A stretch of DNA of 64,000 bases from Lottia gigantea (lineage: Eukaryota > Mollusca > Gastropoda > Lottiidae), in the NCBI RefSeq assembly GCF_000327385.1, contig NW_008709073.1, positions 859,336-923,335 of the forward strand. The letters run 5' to 3'. The notes beneath the pieces were generated by a model. The model worked only from the letters and a program-made list of their open reading frames with translations. It ran no database searches and was not told the origin of the DNA. Shown piece after piece: positions 1 to 13,700 of the stretch (the stretch's first letter is position 1; each line of letters opens with the position of its first letter). The position numbers were made by a program, and so were the translations under genes.

Positions 1-882
1 ATTTGATATCCAACTGTCCATGGAGGTTTTATGGACTTCACTTCATAACATCATCCTGGGTTATTAAAACATTCTAGTTTAGTAAAAAAATTAAAGGGAC
101 AGGTGCGGCATTTTTGGGGGTTGATATTAGTGTATATATATTAATAGTCTTAACTAGAAATGTATGAAAAACACATAATTCTTTTAAAAATACTTCAAAC
201 TAGGAATTTTACTCACTATCTTTTCTATATAACACAGAGTATCTTCAAACGCGGATAATTGAAGGCTCAAATTTAGACGGTGAGCTGTAAACACTGCTAC
301 AGATTGGCTTAAGTAAAAAATTCCTGTGTCTGAGACTTTAGTATGATTGGTCAAAAATGACGCACCTTTCCCTTTCAATATTATAAACTATGAGTTTAGA
401 AATGACAAGTTTTAGAATTACAGTGTCTCATGCCTGGACATAGATTATAGTAGTGACTCGTTTTCCTTTAAAATTTCACAAAACTACAACAACTGGGGAG
501 AGTTTCTCTTGACAATGACAGATATTATTCCTTTTTCATGTAGATCATCTTTCATTGGTCATAGCCTGGGAAACAAAAACCCACATTTTTTTTTACATCC
601 AAGAGATGTAAAAATGAAATATTGTGACTTGAAATCAGAAAGCTTATAACAAATAGTATTCAAGAACTAAAAAGTGTAAACAAAAGAAGGAAAAAAATAA
701 ACAAACTCCATCTGACACACGACTACTTCTTACTAATGAGTTGGTCATGTTCCAGGTCTGTTCCAGTCTACTCAAATTCTGTTTTTAATTATTAGTTCTT
801 TCTTCAACAAACAATCAAATAGAATACATCAGTAATTGGTGCAAAACTTCAATCTAATGATGTAACCAACATGAGGATTTAA

Positions 883-1056
883 TACATTCGACGTTTTCAG
901 TCCAACACAGCTATGGTATACAGACAAGCACTGGCAATCCTTGTCTAAAATCTGCACTTGGTGCATACATTATTTGACTGTATTTAGTCCAAAACAGATG
1001 TAGTTTTTGATATACAGACAAGCAATGGCAATCCTTGTCAAAAATCTGCGTACCAA
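883..1056. repeat. two-copy tandem duplication, ~87 bp unit
   Basis: The blocks at about 883-966 and 967-1056 share AGTCCAA, then ATACAGACAAGCA, TGGCAATCCTTGTC and AAAATCTGC in the same order, with a few substitutions and small indels. The copies are visibly diverged. No coding role seen. Confidence 0.75.
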
Positions 1057-1453
1057 TAATTTTCTGTTTTATGATTGAGAAATGCTTATCAACTTACAGG
1101 TCCCAAATCATGCTCAGGTTCACCTTCAAAACCTCAATCAGGAGCAGAACAGTAGGATAATATCAAAAATAAAAAATTTTTGTATACAAATTTTAAGTTT
1201 AAAGCCCATACAAAACTTGCCAATCCTATTGGAGACCTAATAAACATTCATAAAAATCACTCAAGGATATGAACAATGAGCTAATGATTTATTACAGTCC
1301 TGAATTAAAGGATTCTCAGAATAAATCAAATTCTTGATTATTCTCATAGATTTATCATTATTAATTTATAATTTGCATTAAAAACTTGTAAGATAGTTAG
1401 CCAGTATTAGGCCATTGTTAATCATTAATCACCATTGTCTAATAATAAGACAT

Positions 1454-1520
1454 TCACTCTCCAATCATATCATCATATTGTTCTTCTGTAGTTGGATCCA
1501 GAGCATCAAAAAAAACTGCT
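1454..1520 (-). CDS. candidate small terminal exon with acidic tail
   Basis: A good acceptor (ACTATTTCTTAG) at the upper edge is followed by one base and 21 codons ending TGA, encoding ALDPTTEEQYDDMIGE at its end. Its phase would fit slit exon 4 (TT+A, leucine), but an exon from another minus-strand gene is equally possible. At 67 nt the case rests on the splice site and the protein-like acidic ending alone. Confidence 0.18.
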
Positions 1521-2411
1521 CTAAGAAATAGTCTTTATAATTACTATTATTTTAAGAAATATTTCCAGAAATTGCTTTTTTACTGAATGATATACCTATA
1601 GTGATTTAATTTAAATTTATAAAAATTTTAAAATAGAGCAGAATTCAGCATCATTTTGTCAAATATTGTCATCTTAACGAAAATGAAAATGTTTTTTTCA
1701 AATTTAAAATTTTCATTTACTCTTTCATCAGAGCAACATTTATTTTATATTTAACTTTCTGGGCCAGTGATCACTAAATCAAGTTTGGCCTTTTTTTAAA
1801 AAAAAACTTATACCAAAACGAATCTGACTGCATTTTTATTTGACATGAATTCTGCTGTATTTTGATTATTAACTTGTATAAAATAAATCTGGGATGGTTA
1901 CTTTAAGTTGATAGCCAATGGTCAATACAAAGTTAAGAAAAGTAAATGAAAGACTATATCAAGTAATAAATATATCATATGAAATATATTAATATTGTAA
2001 ATTCTGCTGTGTGTGATCAATCTTGATATCCCTGACATTGTCATTATATATTATCAGCTTGTCATCACCTTTTTAATCTCCATAGCTTGTCTGTAGATCT
2101 AATGATAAGATATTATTACACTAGTCTAGTGGAGACTGATAATTTTGATCAAAGAGACTCAATCAAAAGGACAAATCTATTTGGAAATATTAGTTATAAA
2201 GAGATATAGTTCTCACACTGGTTAACAACATTATTTGCATGGAAATATCATAACATTTTTAGACAAACTTGAAATTATATTTCTAATAAGTTATTAACCA
2301 ATGACCAGACAAATAGAGATGAAAATGAAATGTTGTAGTTTTATGTCCTGGGCTATTGAAGATTGGCAAGGACATACAATGTGCAATGAGAGAAATTTTA
2401 CCAACACAGCG

Positions 2412-2602
2412 TCATAAGCCTACGTTTATCGTCCCATCAGAACGACTAGACGCTTTTTCCATTTCAGTCCATACGACCTGCATCACCGACAGGGAGAAAC
2501 CTGGTTGAAAAATCAAAGGTGTTATATCAACATTTGCCGAAATTGTGCCCAGGACCTTTTGGGTAAGGGAGAACGAGTCCAACTCACTGAATCCATATTG
2601 CT
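2412..2602 (-). CDS. candidate terminal exon, unrecognised
   Basis: The frame runs from an AG-ending site (AATGTAG|AGCAATATGG) to a TGA at 2414-2412. It encodes EQYGFSELDSFSLTQ, later TPLIFQPGFSLSVMQVVW and an end RSDGTINVGL. The stretch is clearly richer in G+C than its surroundings and uses a balanced set of codons, which argues for past or present coding. The acceptor has a poor pyrimidine tract. Its phase does not fit slit exon 4. It could be an exon of an unrelated gene or a fragment of a repeat. No family recognised. Confidence 0.2.
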
Positions 2603-4134
2603 CTACATTTGATGTATTAAGAACTAAGAACACTGTATATTTTCTTGTTATTGTACAATGTTTTATGTAATTAAAAGTTGTAAAAAATTTAAGAATGAAC
2701 CATCAGCATGTTCCCAGATTATCTCATTTTATAAATTAAAAGATAACAGAGCATATTGGACATGACCCAAACAATTTAACAGCAACTGTTAGCTGTTTGT
2801 ACCACATTACCATAGAAGTGATATTCCTTGTAATTACTTGGAAATCACACGTTTGTCACAACCCCAGTAATCTATCAGATTAAGAAGAACATGGCAGAAT
2901 ATGTGATATTCATCATTTGTAGTAGAAGACATCATGTCTTAATCTGTTTTTATCACTGTTCAATAATCTCTTAATCTTGATTAATAGAAACCAGATTCAA
3001 ACATCTCAAGATAGCCTTAAATTGTTATAAATTCTAGGTTGGAAATACTACAGCAAACTGCAATAGATTGTGATGAGTTTTACATTAGTTCAATCTTAGT
3101 TATTATTTATTAACTCCATTAAGCTTTTTCTCCAGATATTTTTTCGTTTATTTTCTGTGATTTGAAATCCTTTTTCACAAATTCAGATGAACAAATAATT
3201 CAAATAATGATCTAAATCTTGATAAAGTGAACTTTGTGCTCGTCAGATATTGATCAATTTCTTAGTCTATCATATGTGACCATTAAGTGTCACTTATACA
3301 CATATATCAATAAAGTGAATGATATATGTAAATTGTATGCTATCAGTATCAATTTGCCACTCTGTCTCAACATCTTTTGGCAAGGAATAGAAATTGTAAC
3401 TGGATGTATAATTATGAGGTTTTCTTGTGATACATTTATGGCCCAAAGTTGACAAAAAAACCCTCAAATATATTCAATTGATTAGAGATGTTCCATTGCA
3501 AACTACACTAAATTGAATGAAACTAAAGTTAATTCGCAAGCCAACTGAATTGCACTATGATCCATAACTTTTCACCTAAATTAATCTCACATGTGACCCA
3601 TAAGATATTTCTCTTACAACAAAAATACAAAATAAATGGTTGAAAGGAAAAAATCATATCTTATGTGATTGAATATGATTTAGCTAAATATCTCATCTAT
3701 GTGATAAAAAAAGATCATTCATAAGAGTGTTATTGAGATATTAATAAAATCGTGTCTGAGCAATCATTCAGCTGATTATAGTAGTAAAAGTAAACATGGA
3801 CGTATTCAATAAGTTGTCTCTTTTATTTTACTAGATCTTTCATAGTTTGTATGTAAATGCTAAGTTTGTGGGTTGGTATGCATAACAGTAGGCAAGTTGA
3901 GAAAACTTGTATTTTATTCATATTTAAGTTCCTTATTTATATTAAATGACTATAGTGCTTTGACTGTAGGTCATTGATTTGCTTACATCTAGGACAAACT
4001 GTAGCACAATGGTAAAAGTGATGAATGTTTTGCACAATGTTTGCTTGATTTTATTGATAAAATAGGGGTTGTAGATGTAAATGTCTTTCAGCTTGTGAAA
4101 ACCTGAAAACCTAGACATCATCTTCCCTCATTAA

Positions 4135-4501
4135 AAGTCTAATTAAAATTTCCCCAAACTTTCATTCTGCTTTTTATTAACTTTTATTTAATTTGAGCAC
4201 TTCAGATAGGGTCTAACTACAGCCCTCTAGAACATTTGTCAGTTTGATAACAACAAGCCAATCAAATTCCTTCCCTCCCCAATGCTGGGATTTTGTACCA
4301 CAAATACAAGGTACATTCAGTGTTATAGGCTTCTCAGAGTACACTTTTTGTCAGGTCAATAAAATCCAGCATAAGAGAGGGCAGGAATTTGATTAGTCGG
4401 TGACGTCATCAAAATGAAGAATGTTCAAGAAGGCCATCGTCAGAGCTGGCTACAAGAAAAAAGTTACTAAATGAAAGTTTGGGCTAATTTTAATTAGACT
4501 G
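4135..4501. mobile_element. MITE-like non-autonomous DNA element, 367 bp
   Basis: The ends are inverted copies: AGTCTAATTAAAATT then CCCAAACTTTCATT on the left, and its reverse complement at 4458-4500. A second inverted pair lies further in (AATCAAATTCC and CCCTC at about 4260-4280, reverse-complemented at about 4378-4396), so most of the element folds back on itself. The 10-bp direct repeat CCCTCATTAA lies on both sides (4125-4134 and 4502-4511) and looks like the target-site duplication. There is no open frame for a transposase. The superfamily is not certain; the duplication length is near that of hAT (8) or Mutator-like (9-10) elements. Confidence 0.78.
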
Positions 4502-5789
4502 CCCTCATTAATACAGTCGAGCCTGGATAATCCCAGAAAAACGATTGCCAGAAGGGCTTACCAAGGACAAGCTCTCAATGGGAGAAAGAGGGCTTCTTTC
4601 TTTCTATTAGGACAAGATTGTAGCTAAGATCAACTGAAATCAGTAGTTATTCAACTGCAACATTCCATATTCTTCTGATTATAATGACAGACACACTCTT
4701 TGTAAACACTTCATGTCACTCAACATCTAGGTTTGTCAAGGTAATATTCATTTTTGGTACTTTATAAATGTGAAATCTTTGATACAAGTAGAACAAGACT
4801 CAAACAACCAACTTATCAGAAGCTTTCTTTAATTCTAGGAGTTCCATTCATACATAACACAATTGCACAATTTACAAATCAGCAAATTTAGAAAGTATGC
4901 AACACATAACATCATTGCCATACCAATGTGTCAAAATGAGAACATTTTATAAAAAATGTAGTCAGTTCACCTGTTTTGAATCAAATGAAAGATAAATAAA
5001 ATCAAAGTTTGATGCCATAACAAATAAACACCTGAAGAGACAAGTTAGACCCTTATTACTACCAGATTTCATCGTGGTACATGTCTGTCAAAGATAACCT
5101 GTCTAATAATCCATTTCAAAACGTATCTATACTTTAAATTTATAAATTAGAAAATTGAAATTTGCAATGCCTAAAAAACACCCTCTACTTGGCACACATC
5201 TCTGCTCGACATTGTTTCAATTGAAAATCATAAATATGTTCTATCATGATTAACAGTTGCATTCGAAAATCATCTGTAACGGTACCGGCTTGTAATTTTA
5301 AGGTCATTAGTCTCACCAAAAAACACAAACATAAATTCTCTTATACATATGTATATGAATTATCAATCTAACCATAGAAATCTTCAATTTACAATGATGG
5401 AGCTTTTAACAGATGGGTTCTGAAGCAAACAATCCTAGCCCAATGATAATAGTAGAAACTTATTTATAATCAAGATAAACATTTGTCATAATATTTCTCA
5501 AGGCAGAAACTTTCTTTTATTAATGTTCTTTTCATTAGTGCAAAAAAGAATTCTCCTATCATCTTCTACTTATCTTAGGTCAAACAGGTGTAAGGAGAGC
5601 ATGAAAGAATGGTGTATAGAACTCTAGGAATGTTTAGGTTAAACACTCAATGGTCAGTCTATTCTATAGCTAGTGGTATTTAAAGGTGCTTTTGCTGACC
5701 ACATTTTTATTAGCTGTCCATATTCATATCAACAGAACTTTGTTTTCTATATATACAAAATATGTGAAACATTTTCTGCTGAATTAGTG

Positions 5790-6225
5790 CCATGCACATT
5801 TGGTACAATTCAAATTGATGGGTCAGTAAATGAACCAGTTCCGCTCAACAGCAGGCAAAATATAAACAAAAACAGATGTCTGAAAGGTGCTGACCAAACA
5901 TCAGAACTCTAATTAATTGGTATGATACTCAGGTACTTCAGGCAAATAAAACACACTTAGTAAGTCAATATTGTAGTTCATTCTACAAAATCCTGCAGAA
6001 ATACTTAAGAGTTTAATAAAACACCATAATATTTAGTTTTTATGTACATGCATACCAGTTACAATTTCAGATTCCTTAATAAGGTATGATGTCATCCCAT
6101 TAATATTAACTGATAATATGTATACATAATGTAACTCAGTAATTCTATAACACCAATCTTTTATACCTATTTCGTTGCAACTGATTCATTTACTGACCCA
6201 TCACATTGACTTGTTTCAAAATGTG
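5790..6225. repeat. inverted repeat pair, arms ~55 bp, spacer ~330 bp
   Basis: GATGGGTCAGTAAATGAACC near 5817-5836 reappears in reverse complement near 6184-6203 with one change, and the similarity extends outward at lower identity (CACATTTxGxxACAA on both arms). This could be the ends of an old DNA transposon. No target duplication was made out. Confidence 0.6.
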
Positions 6226-6749
6226 TATGATTAAAGAGGTTGAACATGTCAAAACACAGCTCTCAATACTTAATACCTAAACGCTTGTTTTCTACTTAAA
6301 AATTAATGAAAACTGTTCACAGGAAGGAATATCATGTTTCTTGCACACATTACAAGATGGTTATCAGCTATTTTCACTATATTATCATTCTAAAAATACC
6401 CTTGTGTTTATTTTAACACATTGGATGCAGATCATTAATTCTTACAGGAAATCCTATTTAATTCCTGTTAATACTTTTAACTCTAGGGAGTAAGAACACA
6501 CAATGTGCTCAATGAACGTAGAGACTAATCAAAATCACAAAAACCGAATTAAACAGCAACACACAATCACAATATATGTACATACTCAGACATAACATCA
6601 CACTTTGGTCACTTAATATAGAATTTAGACAAGATTAATTTGTAATACAGTATCATTCAGCTATATATATTGATAGCTATCATGTACCAATAAGGCTGCC
6701 TTATGCTAAATGATTTAAATCAAAAACCATAAAAGAAAGAAACAAAAAA

Positions 6750-7000
6750 CTATATTTTACAAGGATAACAACTTCGATTCACATTTGATCCTTTCTACGA
6801 GCTGGACCTTGGCCAAACCTCTTGGCATTGATCTTGCCCAGATTATCCATACCCATTTACAGCTGGGTTGACTGAAATGACTTATTCAAGGTATCATACT
6901 ATCATACCCCGATTGAGAATTGAACTACCATTCGCTGTAACCAAGCAAATAACATCATGTAAAGAACCAAAGCTCTAACTGACTGTTCTACAGAACCTGA
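6750..7000 (-). mobile_element. tRNA-derived SINE, copy 1
   Basis: Read on the minus strand, the copy begins with a tRNA-like head: CAGTTAGAGC (A box), then TTGCTTGGTTAC and AGTTCAATTCTC (B box). The body follows and ends near GTTGTTATCCTTGTAAAA. The same arrangement occurs at 30130-30420. The copy is diverged, so it is fairly old. Being copied by a LINE-encoded reverse transcriptase is the general rule for SINEs; the partner LINE cannot be seen here. Confidence 0.72.
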
Positions 7001-7725
7001 CAAATATTAATTTAAGTTCCATTATGATAAGTATTGAGGTGGAATTTTTCAGTGGAACAGGGCATACATGCTCAATCTGCCTCTAGAAGAATCCAAACAA
7101 CTGATATATTTATATGTTATATTTATTACACCACCACTTAGATGATGAAAGTGCTGGTATAAGGTTTGCTGGTGAAAAAGTGTGTTTCCGAGATCATTAT
7201 TCAGTCTATTAGATTTAAAGCTAATGATTTTGGTCGAGTTTTAGTTTTCAACACTTGAAGTAGAAGTTCAATATAATTATATATTGAACGAGACAAATTC
7301 TATTTTTCCTCTTGTTCAGATGGACAATTAAATAGTGCTGATTTTTTTTTAGACAAAAGTCACGAATATCATCTAGATATGTCAGTGGTAATGTCCAAGT
7401 GGTCATTATGTATTGTCCAAATGGTCAGTATAAGATGTCAGTTTCACATAACAACATCATGTTACTCTCTGTTTTCTTGTCTATTCACTTATATTACCAA
7501 AAATAACAATGTGTGGAAATGTTAGACCTGGATAAAGTATCTGAGTTCTTAGTGCAAACAGCCTTTGTCCATTACAGTTACACACAGATCAACAACAGGG
7601 TCACATATTCAGTAATCTATTTACACTGATATACATATATCTTAGTCTTCATTAGTCCATAACCAACAGCACAGAATCATCCAAATTGAACCAATCTAAA
7701 TACCGAGACTACTACAACTTCCTAG

Positions 7726-7790
7726 TTTGTGATATCAGCATGTGATGGAAGCGAATGTTAACTTGTCATCTACCAACCATTAGTTCATTT
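7726..7790 (+). repeat. dispersed ~60-bp repeat, copy 1
   Basis: AGTTTGTGATATCAGCAT, then GGAAGCGAATGTTAACTTG and TCATCTACC, match 58379-58432 with about six changes. It is followed by CCATTAGT, as in the other copy. Family not recognised. Confidence 0.72.
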
Positions 7791-7799
7791 CCTATGACA

Positions 7800-10700
7800 G
7801 TAGGACACAGAACTCTTTACCAATCATTTTAGTAACTGGAATCATCCAGGACACATTACAATACAGGCAAATATAATTTTGGTTTGCTTACATTTTACTG
7901 TAAAACTAATATAAGACATGATGATTGTGGTTTTGGATACCATTGTAGACAAATTATTTTTTTATCTCAAGGATAACAAATATTGTAGAGAGAGGTATAA
8001 GCTGTAACGAGTGTAATGTACCAAAGAAAAGAGAAATCACAATATTGCAACATATTTCAACATCCATTTCAGTGGTCCAGCTTCACAACTCGGGTACCAG
8101 TCTTTGCAAGCAAGTAGGAATTGCAACTGCTATGCTGGTCTCTAGCCTGCTTCTATGCATTTCTTTCTGATAAGTCTGTATGAGGGGGTGCGGTGAGCTG
8201 GGCATACGAAAAGTGAAGACTATTGTCTCTATCCAGATCAATCACCACAGAAGGCAGCAATTGGTGCTGTCACAGATGAGCATTTTTTTTACCCAAGACT
8301 GCTTTTATCATCTGACTAAGAGTAACTGGCATACTGGGTCTAAGATTAACTAATCTGTACAGGGATTGCTTTCAGGTATGGACGGCTCTTCACTGGAATG
8401 GACTGGAACAAATATGTCACCATATTTTGAAAATATGATGAACTCTTGTTATTAATGATGTCCAGTTAAAAGAAGCTTTAAATACGTTATTTTGTGGTGA
8501 GCAATATTGTTCTATTTCTCTATTTGCTGATGAGCAACTGTCTGTATCCCAGCTATAATAGCCCTGATGAACTCTTTACAACCCCTTTAATATAAGAATT
8601 TAAACAGCTTGTAAGAAATGTTAAAATACAGACATGACAAGATAATTGCTTAAAAAATATTAAAATCCTTTGAAAAGAATGTGATATCTTTCATTCAGAA
8701 GTATAAACATAGACTTTCTTTTAAAAAAGAATTCAAAAAACTACCAAAACATTTTTTAGTTTAATGTAAACCAACAGCACTCTAGTGAAAAGATTTTAAC
8801 TGTTCTTAAATACATGTTTAAATAAAGCTGTCTTCAAGATGTGTCATCTGTAATAAAGTTTTTCAGATTTGGGAATCAATTAAGATATCACATATCCATG
8901 CTAAATACCACTTAAAAGATTAGCATTATAATATCTTATTGATCAAATAACTCTAGAATCTATCATCAAACATTTATATTAAGTGGCTATCTCTTTTAAT
9001 CACAACTACAGGGCAGTTCTACCACATGTTTCATATTTCTTTAGACATACAGATATATGAGAGGTTACATATTTTCTCATTTTTGTATAATTAGTAATAT
9101 CTTTTTTGGAATAAAAAATCTTGATTTTCTATCATCTCTGGAGCTCAATAAGCTCATGCACTGAATGTAGCCATTACAAAGATGCAAGTTTTATTTTTGT
9201 TAAAATATGTTAAATCAACTGGATAACCATATCTCTTTAAAATACAAGTCAGAAACTCAGTTATATCTTGATCATGTACTAACATCATTGGCCTACATTC
9301 AAATTTTCTTCAAATGTTACCTTTCTGCAATATATCAAATTTGATTCTGGGAGCAACAACTGTTTGTATCTCCCCAATTGAAGAACATGTGTAATATGTC
9401 AGAAAAAGATGGCAGATACAGTCAATTTCGCCTACTGTCAACATCTTCATAAAAAGATAAGAGAATTATAAACATGTTCATCTCATAATGTAAGCCATTC
9501 TCAAGATAATACACCAATATTCCAAAAATATCAGAAACAGATTTGTTTATCTGTCTTTTAATACCAGAAAGATTGGAATCATTCTTTAAAGCAGAATGCA
9601 AGGTCATCAAGTTAGTTTGGTACATCAAGATTTTGATCTGAGGCATCATTTGAATCCTTATACCATGAAACTCAGGTTGATAATAAGGTCATACTAATCA
9701 ATGACATAAATCAAGTTTCAAGCAAATTTCATTTTATAACTGAATTCTTTCAAATATGTTGTTTATCTTAATTGTTAATGAAGACTTTTGTGAAGTAAGG
9801 GTGCTGAAAATTTTTACTCTGCATTCCATTTGATATATTTTACCTCTAGGTTCTCAACATAATGTGAGATAGCACTATTTATAAACAAAGTTCTTTCAAA
9901 TATTTTCTATGATTTATGTATAGGTGCATAAAAAATATCAATGAATATGGTGTACATCCTTTAACAATTCTTAAAAGAAAACATTTGAAATCCTAAGAGA
10001 GTTTGAATAAAAACTCAAAATGCAAAATGATATAAAATTCTTCATGATTGTTTGATAAAATTCAGATAGATTTACACTTGACATTTGGTAACAACTTACT
10101 TCTTCATGTGTACATATTCACTTCCTTACATTGGAATATGTAGGCCCTACAAATGAATTTCCAACAACTTTTGAGGGCAAATATGAAGAAAAATGAAACC
10201 CTCATTGTTTTAAAACACCTGATGGTACTGTGAAACTAGGTTTGCCAACTTAATATTGTTTTTTATTACTTTATACAATGTAATGATAATTCTTATATCA
10301 AATTTGGTCTCCATTATTTCTCAAACTTACTCTTAAGATTAGTATAAGATTAATATTTCTTTTAACTAAACATCTTACATCAATATATCACAGCTGTAAA
10401 AACTAATTTTGAAAGATTTGTTGCTTTTGTTTGAAAGCAATGTAATATTCATTTCTAATTTATGCATCTATAAAGAAAGTATATGATAGTGCACTGGAAA
10501 ACTGAATGTCAGAAGAAATGAATTATACCATGACGTATTAAATAGAACAATTGTAATAATAAATATAACTCCTAGAATGAATAAATAATTGTTCATATTA
10601 CCTGCAGGTTATACTTACGCAATATTTATTTTTAAAATCTATTTATCTTTGTAAGATTATTAACAAAATATCATTTTGATATTTCCTCTAGGATTGAACT

Positions 10701-13700
10701 CTAAATAAATATAAGTAAACTTTGAGCCTTACACATCTTGTATTGCATAACACCCATAATGTCTTATTATACTTCAGCAGATGAAACAACTGCAAGTAAT
10801 TGGGTAAGAACTGCTTATTAGGTGAACATCTTTTAAACATTAAATTTATTATAAGCAATGATATTGTAAATTTTACCCTAAGATTATCAAAAGTCCGATA
10901 AGAGCCTGGATCGAAACCAAGAAAAAGTGACTTCCATTCTTTTTAAGTGCTAAACCAGATGGATTTTGTAAAGCAAATAATATAATTAAAGTACCTTTCA
11001 CACCAGTCAGAAACAATGCATTTAGTTCTTGGTCCCGATGATGAAATGTTCCCATTAACATTCAAATGAATCAAGTGGTTGTAGAAGAACAGTTTTTCAG
11101 TTGCAGCATAAATGGAAACCATTCTGAGCAATCTGTTGAGCTCTTCTTCAAGAAGTTAAATCTAGTCCTTGTAGTAAACCACAATGGAATTGAATAAGGA
11201 CAACATTCTGATGGAAAGGTGAAACTGTAAACTGTTGTCAGCAAGGTTACCATTGACATCATACCAATTTATCATGTCTGTTTTTCAGGTAAGATATAAT
11301 TGGAATGGTTCTCACAATGCTTGACTCTTTATATTACACAAAATTCACCCATTCTGAGAAATAAGGGGTTTAAGATCTATCAGATATGCTTTTCTCACAC
11401 AAATGGTACTTATCATTTTAGGTGATAAATAACTATTTGATATAGCTACTGTTTGTCAGTTACAATATGGTCTATAGTAACAAGATAACCATCATTAACT
11501 CTTAATATTTGTTTTAAAAAGTCAAAAGGTTTCTTTTTGATACAGTTCATCTTTTGACAAGTTTCTTACTATGACTTGATTCTCTCCATATGGACAATAC
11601 CAGCCATCATCTGACTCTTAAGTAGCCTTATAGAGGGGGTTTCGAGAACTAGGGCCATATTTTTATTCAATCATATGTGTAAAAACAAAAATACTAAGAA
11701 AAAGTATACCAGATATACTATTAGAAGCAATAAATGTAACTCTTGCTAACATACATGTATATTTATAGTACAGTTTTTATCATTGAGATAAATACTTTTC
11801 ATTCTAATCTTTCATCAAAGTTCTGCATCTTCTGTTTCAAAATAGAGCAGAAACAGATGGTGGACATTTTAAAAAATTTATCTTTCCACATTCTATTTGA
11901 TGTAATTTTGCCATTACCACAATCAAACACCTCTTGACTTTTCTTCAACATTTGTAAGTGGAATTGCTAAATATAGACAGGAAACATGTTTTGCCCAGAC
12001 GCATCATAAAACAATGTCTGTAACACTTCTGAAAAAATATTTGTCTAACATATAATAGTACATGTTTCAGGTGCAGAAAATAAGTAATGTTCCTTTTGTG
12101 TCTGTACTTGATTTGCTGGAATTGAATCTTCTGTACAATAAGAATTGGTCACATTAATTTAAGATTTGTGTTTTGATCAGTCAAAACTTGTAGAGTCACA
12201 TTAACTCCCAATAAAAAACAAAATAACAAAATTGCAGCACATATTGAACAATCAGTCAAGAATTATCAACTGAGAGTGACTTTACATTGACAAAACTTTC
12301 AAGTTTTATGAAGTTACATTTTTAGAATAAACCCACTTCACTCCTGGAAAATGTCCCGAAGTTAATAAAAAATGTAAAATTGTGCTCTGTAAATGATGAA
12401 ATTTTTATCAATACAAAGTTGTTATAAGACTATTACATGAAACAAACAGTAAAATTTGAAGGAGAGTGAGAAGCCAGTTCCTTATCACTGACATTGGACA
12501 TAAAACAAATGCTGTTCAATTGCTCTATATTTTGGAAATTTTTGTATCTCTAATATGACATAACTAGCAAACCAGTCCATGTATTTACTGTGGAAATTAA
12601 TAATTTTTAAAATATCAGTGGGAAGACTTATGATATGTACCAGGGATATTCCCTATGGATAATGACATCTTGTTTATGTTTTTGCACTGTTATACATCAT
12701 CAGATAAAAATTGTTTGTAGTTTATTAGAGGGCATACCACATGGGAAGAAAACACATCATAAAACTATTTTCAACAAACCCACTTTGTAAGATCTTTTTC
12801 TTGAAGTGATTTTACTGAGCAAAATGGTGTAGGTCATAAAATAGTGGTATCTAATTAAGATTGAAGTTTATTTAGTTGTTTCATAGATAAAAATTTCCAA
12901 TTTAGATAGCGAACCTGAGATTTTATGTCTGGACAGGTAATAAATTACAGTTAATTCTTACAACTCTACTGATAGAAACAGCAGTTTATTGTAAGGAAAT
13001 GGTGGTCATATTGAATTTAACAGTGCTTCCTCTTGTCTTAAAGAGTTAGTCATAAACAACATTTGTGAGAACTAAGATTCAAGAAGAGATATATTATGTT
13101 TTCAAACCACTTCAATGTATAATTACCTCTTCCAAATTTATGTCTTGAGCATTTAATATTGATTCTGAAATGGGAGAGGAACATTGAAGATTGATACAAT
13201 ACTTGAAATAACTTTTCCCATACAATAAGCTGAAATAGTTGTATTCAACAGGAAAGTTATAGTTGCAGATTTCCAAAGAGCTGGCTGCAGCATCCAAATC
13301 TATTTTATCTTAAGTTTAGTTCGAACATATTACATATTCGGATCTGACATCTCATCAAATATACCCAAACAACTAGGCTTTGTATGTTTGAACTTTTCAG
13401 CCATTATTGACAGAAATATTTATCATAAAATTTCAAGATTTGGAAGTGAAGATTAGTAGCAAGGATGTTACAATCCAAATCGATTCATTTCTTTGTTCAA
13501 ATAAAATGGTATCAATAACTAGCAAGTTTTATCTGGTCATCAAACAGAGCAGGTAAAAAACAGAGGTGATATCAGATTTTATATCTAATCTTAAAGATAA
13601 CCCGTAATTACCTAGTTTGACGCCTGTCTCATCTTATATTGTCTGTTAGATATAATAATTATCACAGTCCACAAAATATTTCAAACATAAACCAAAAAAT

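Noticed and set aside
1096-1130. Possible short exon with GTAAGT donor below 1130
   Set aside because: It lies after the stop of the 1454-1520 candidate and fits no frame with it.
9422-9649. Minus-strand frame of 75 codons with helical-looking sequence
   Set aside because: No recognisable family and no linked exon; a possible 26-base segment near 9330 with splice-like edges was too short to support it.
13125-13162. 38-base segment with a fine acceptor (CTCTCCCATTTCAG) and GTAATT donor
   Set aside because: Too small, encodes only SILNAQDINLEE-like sequence, and no partner exon was found.
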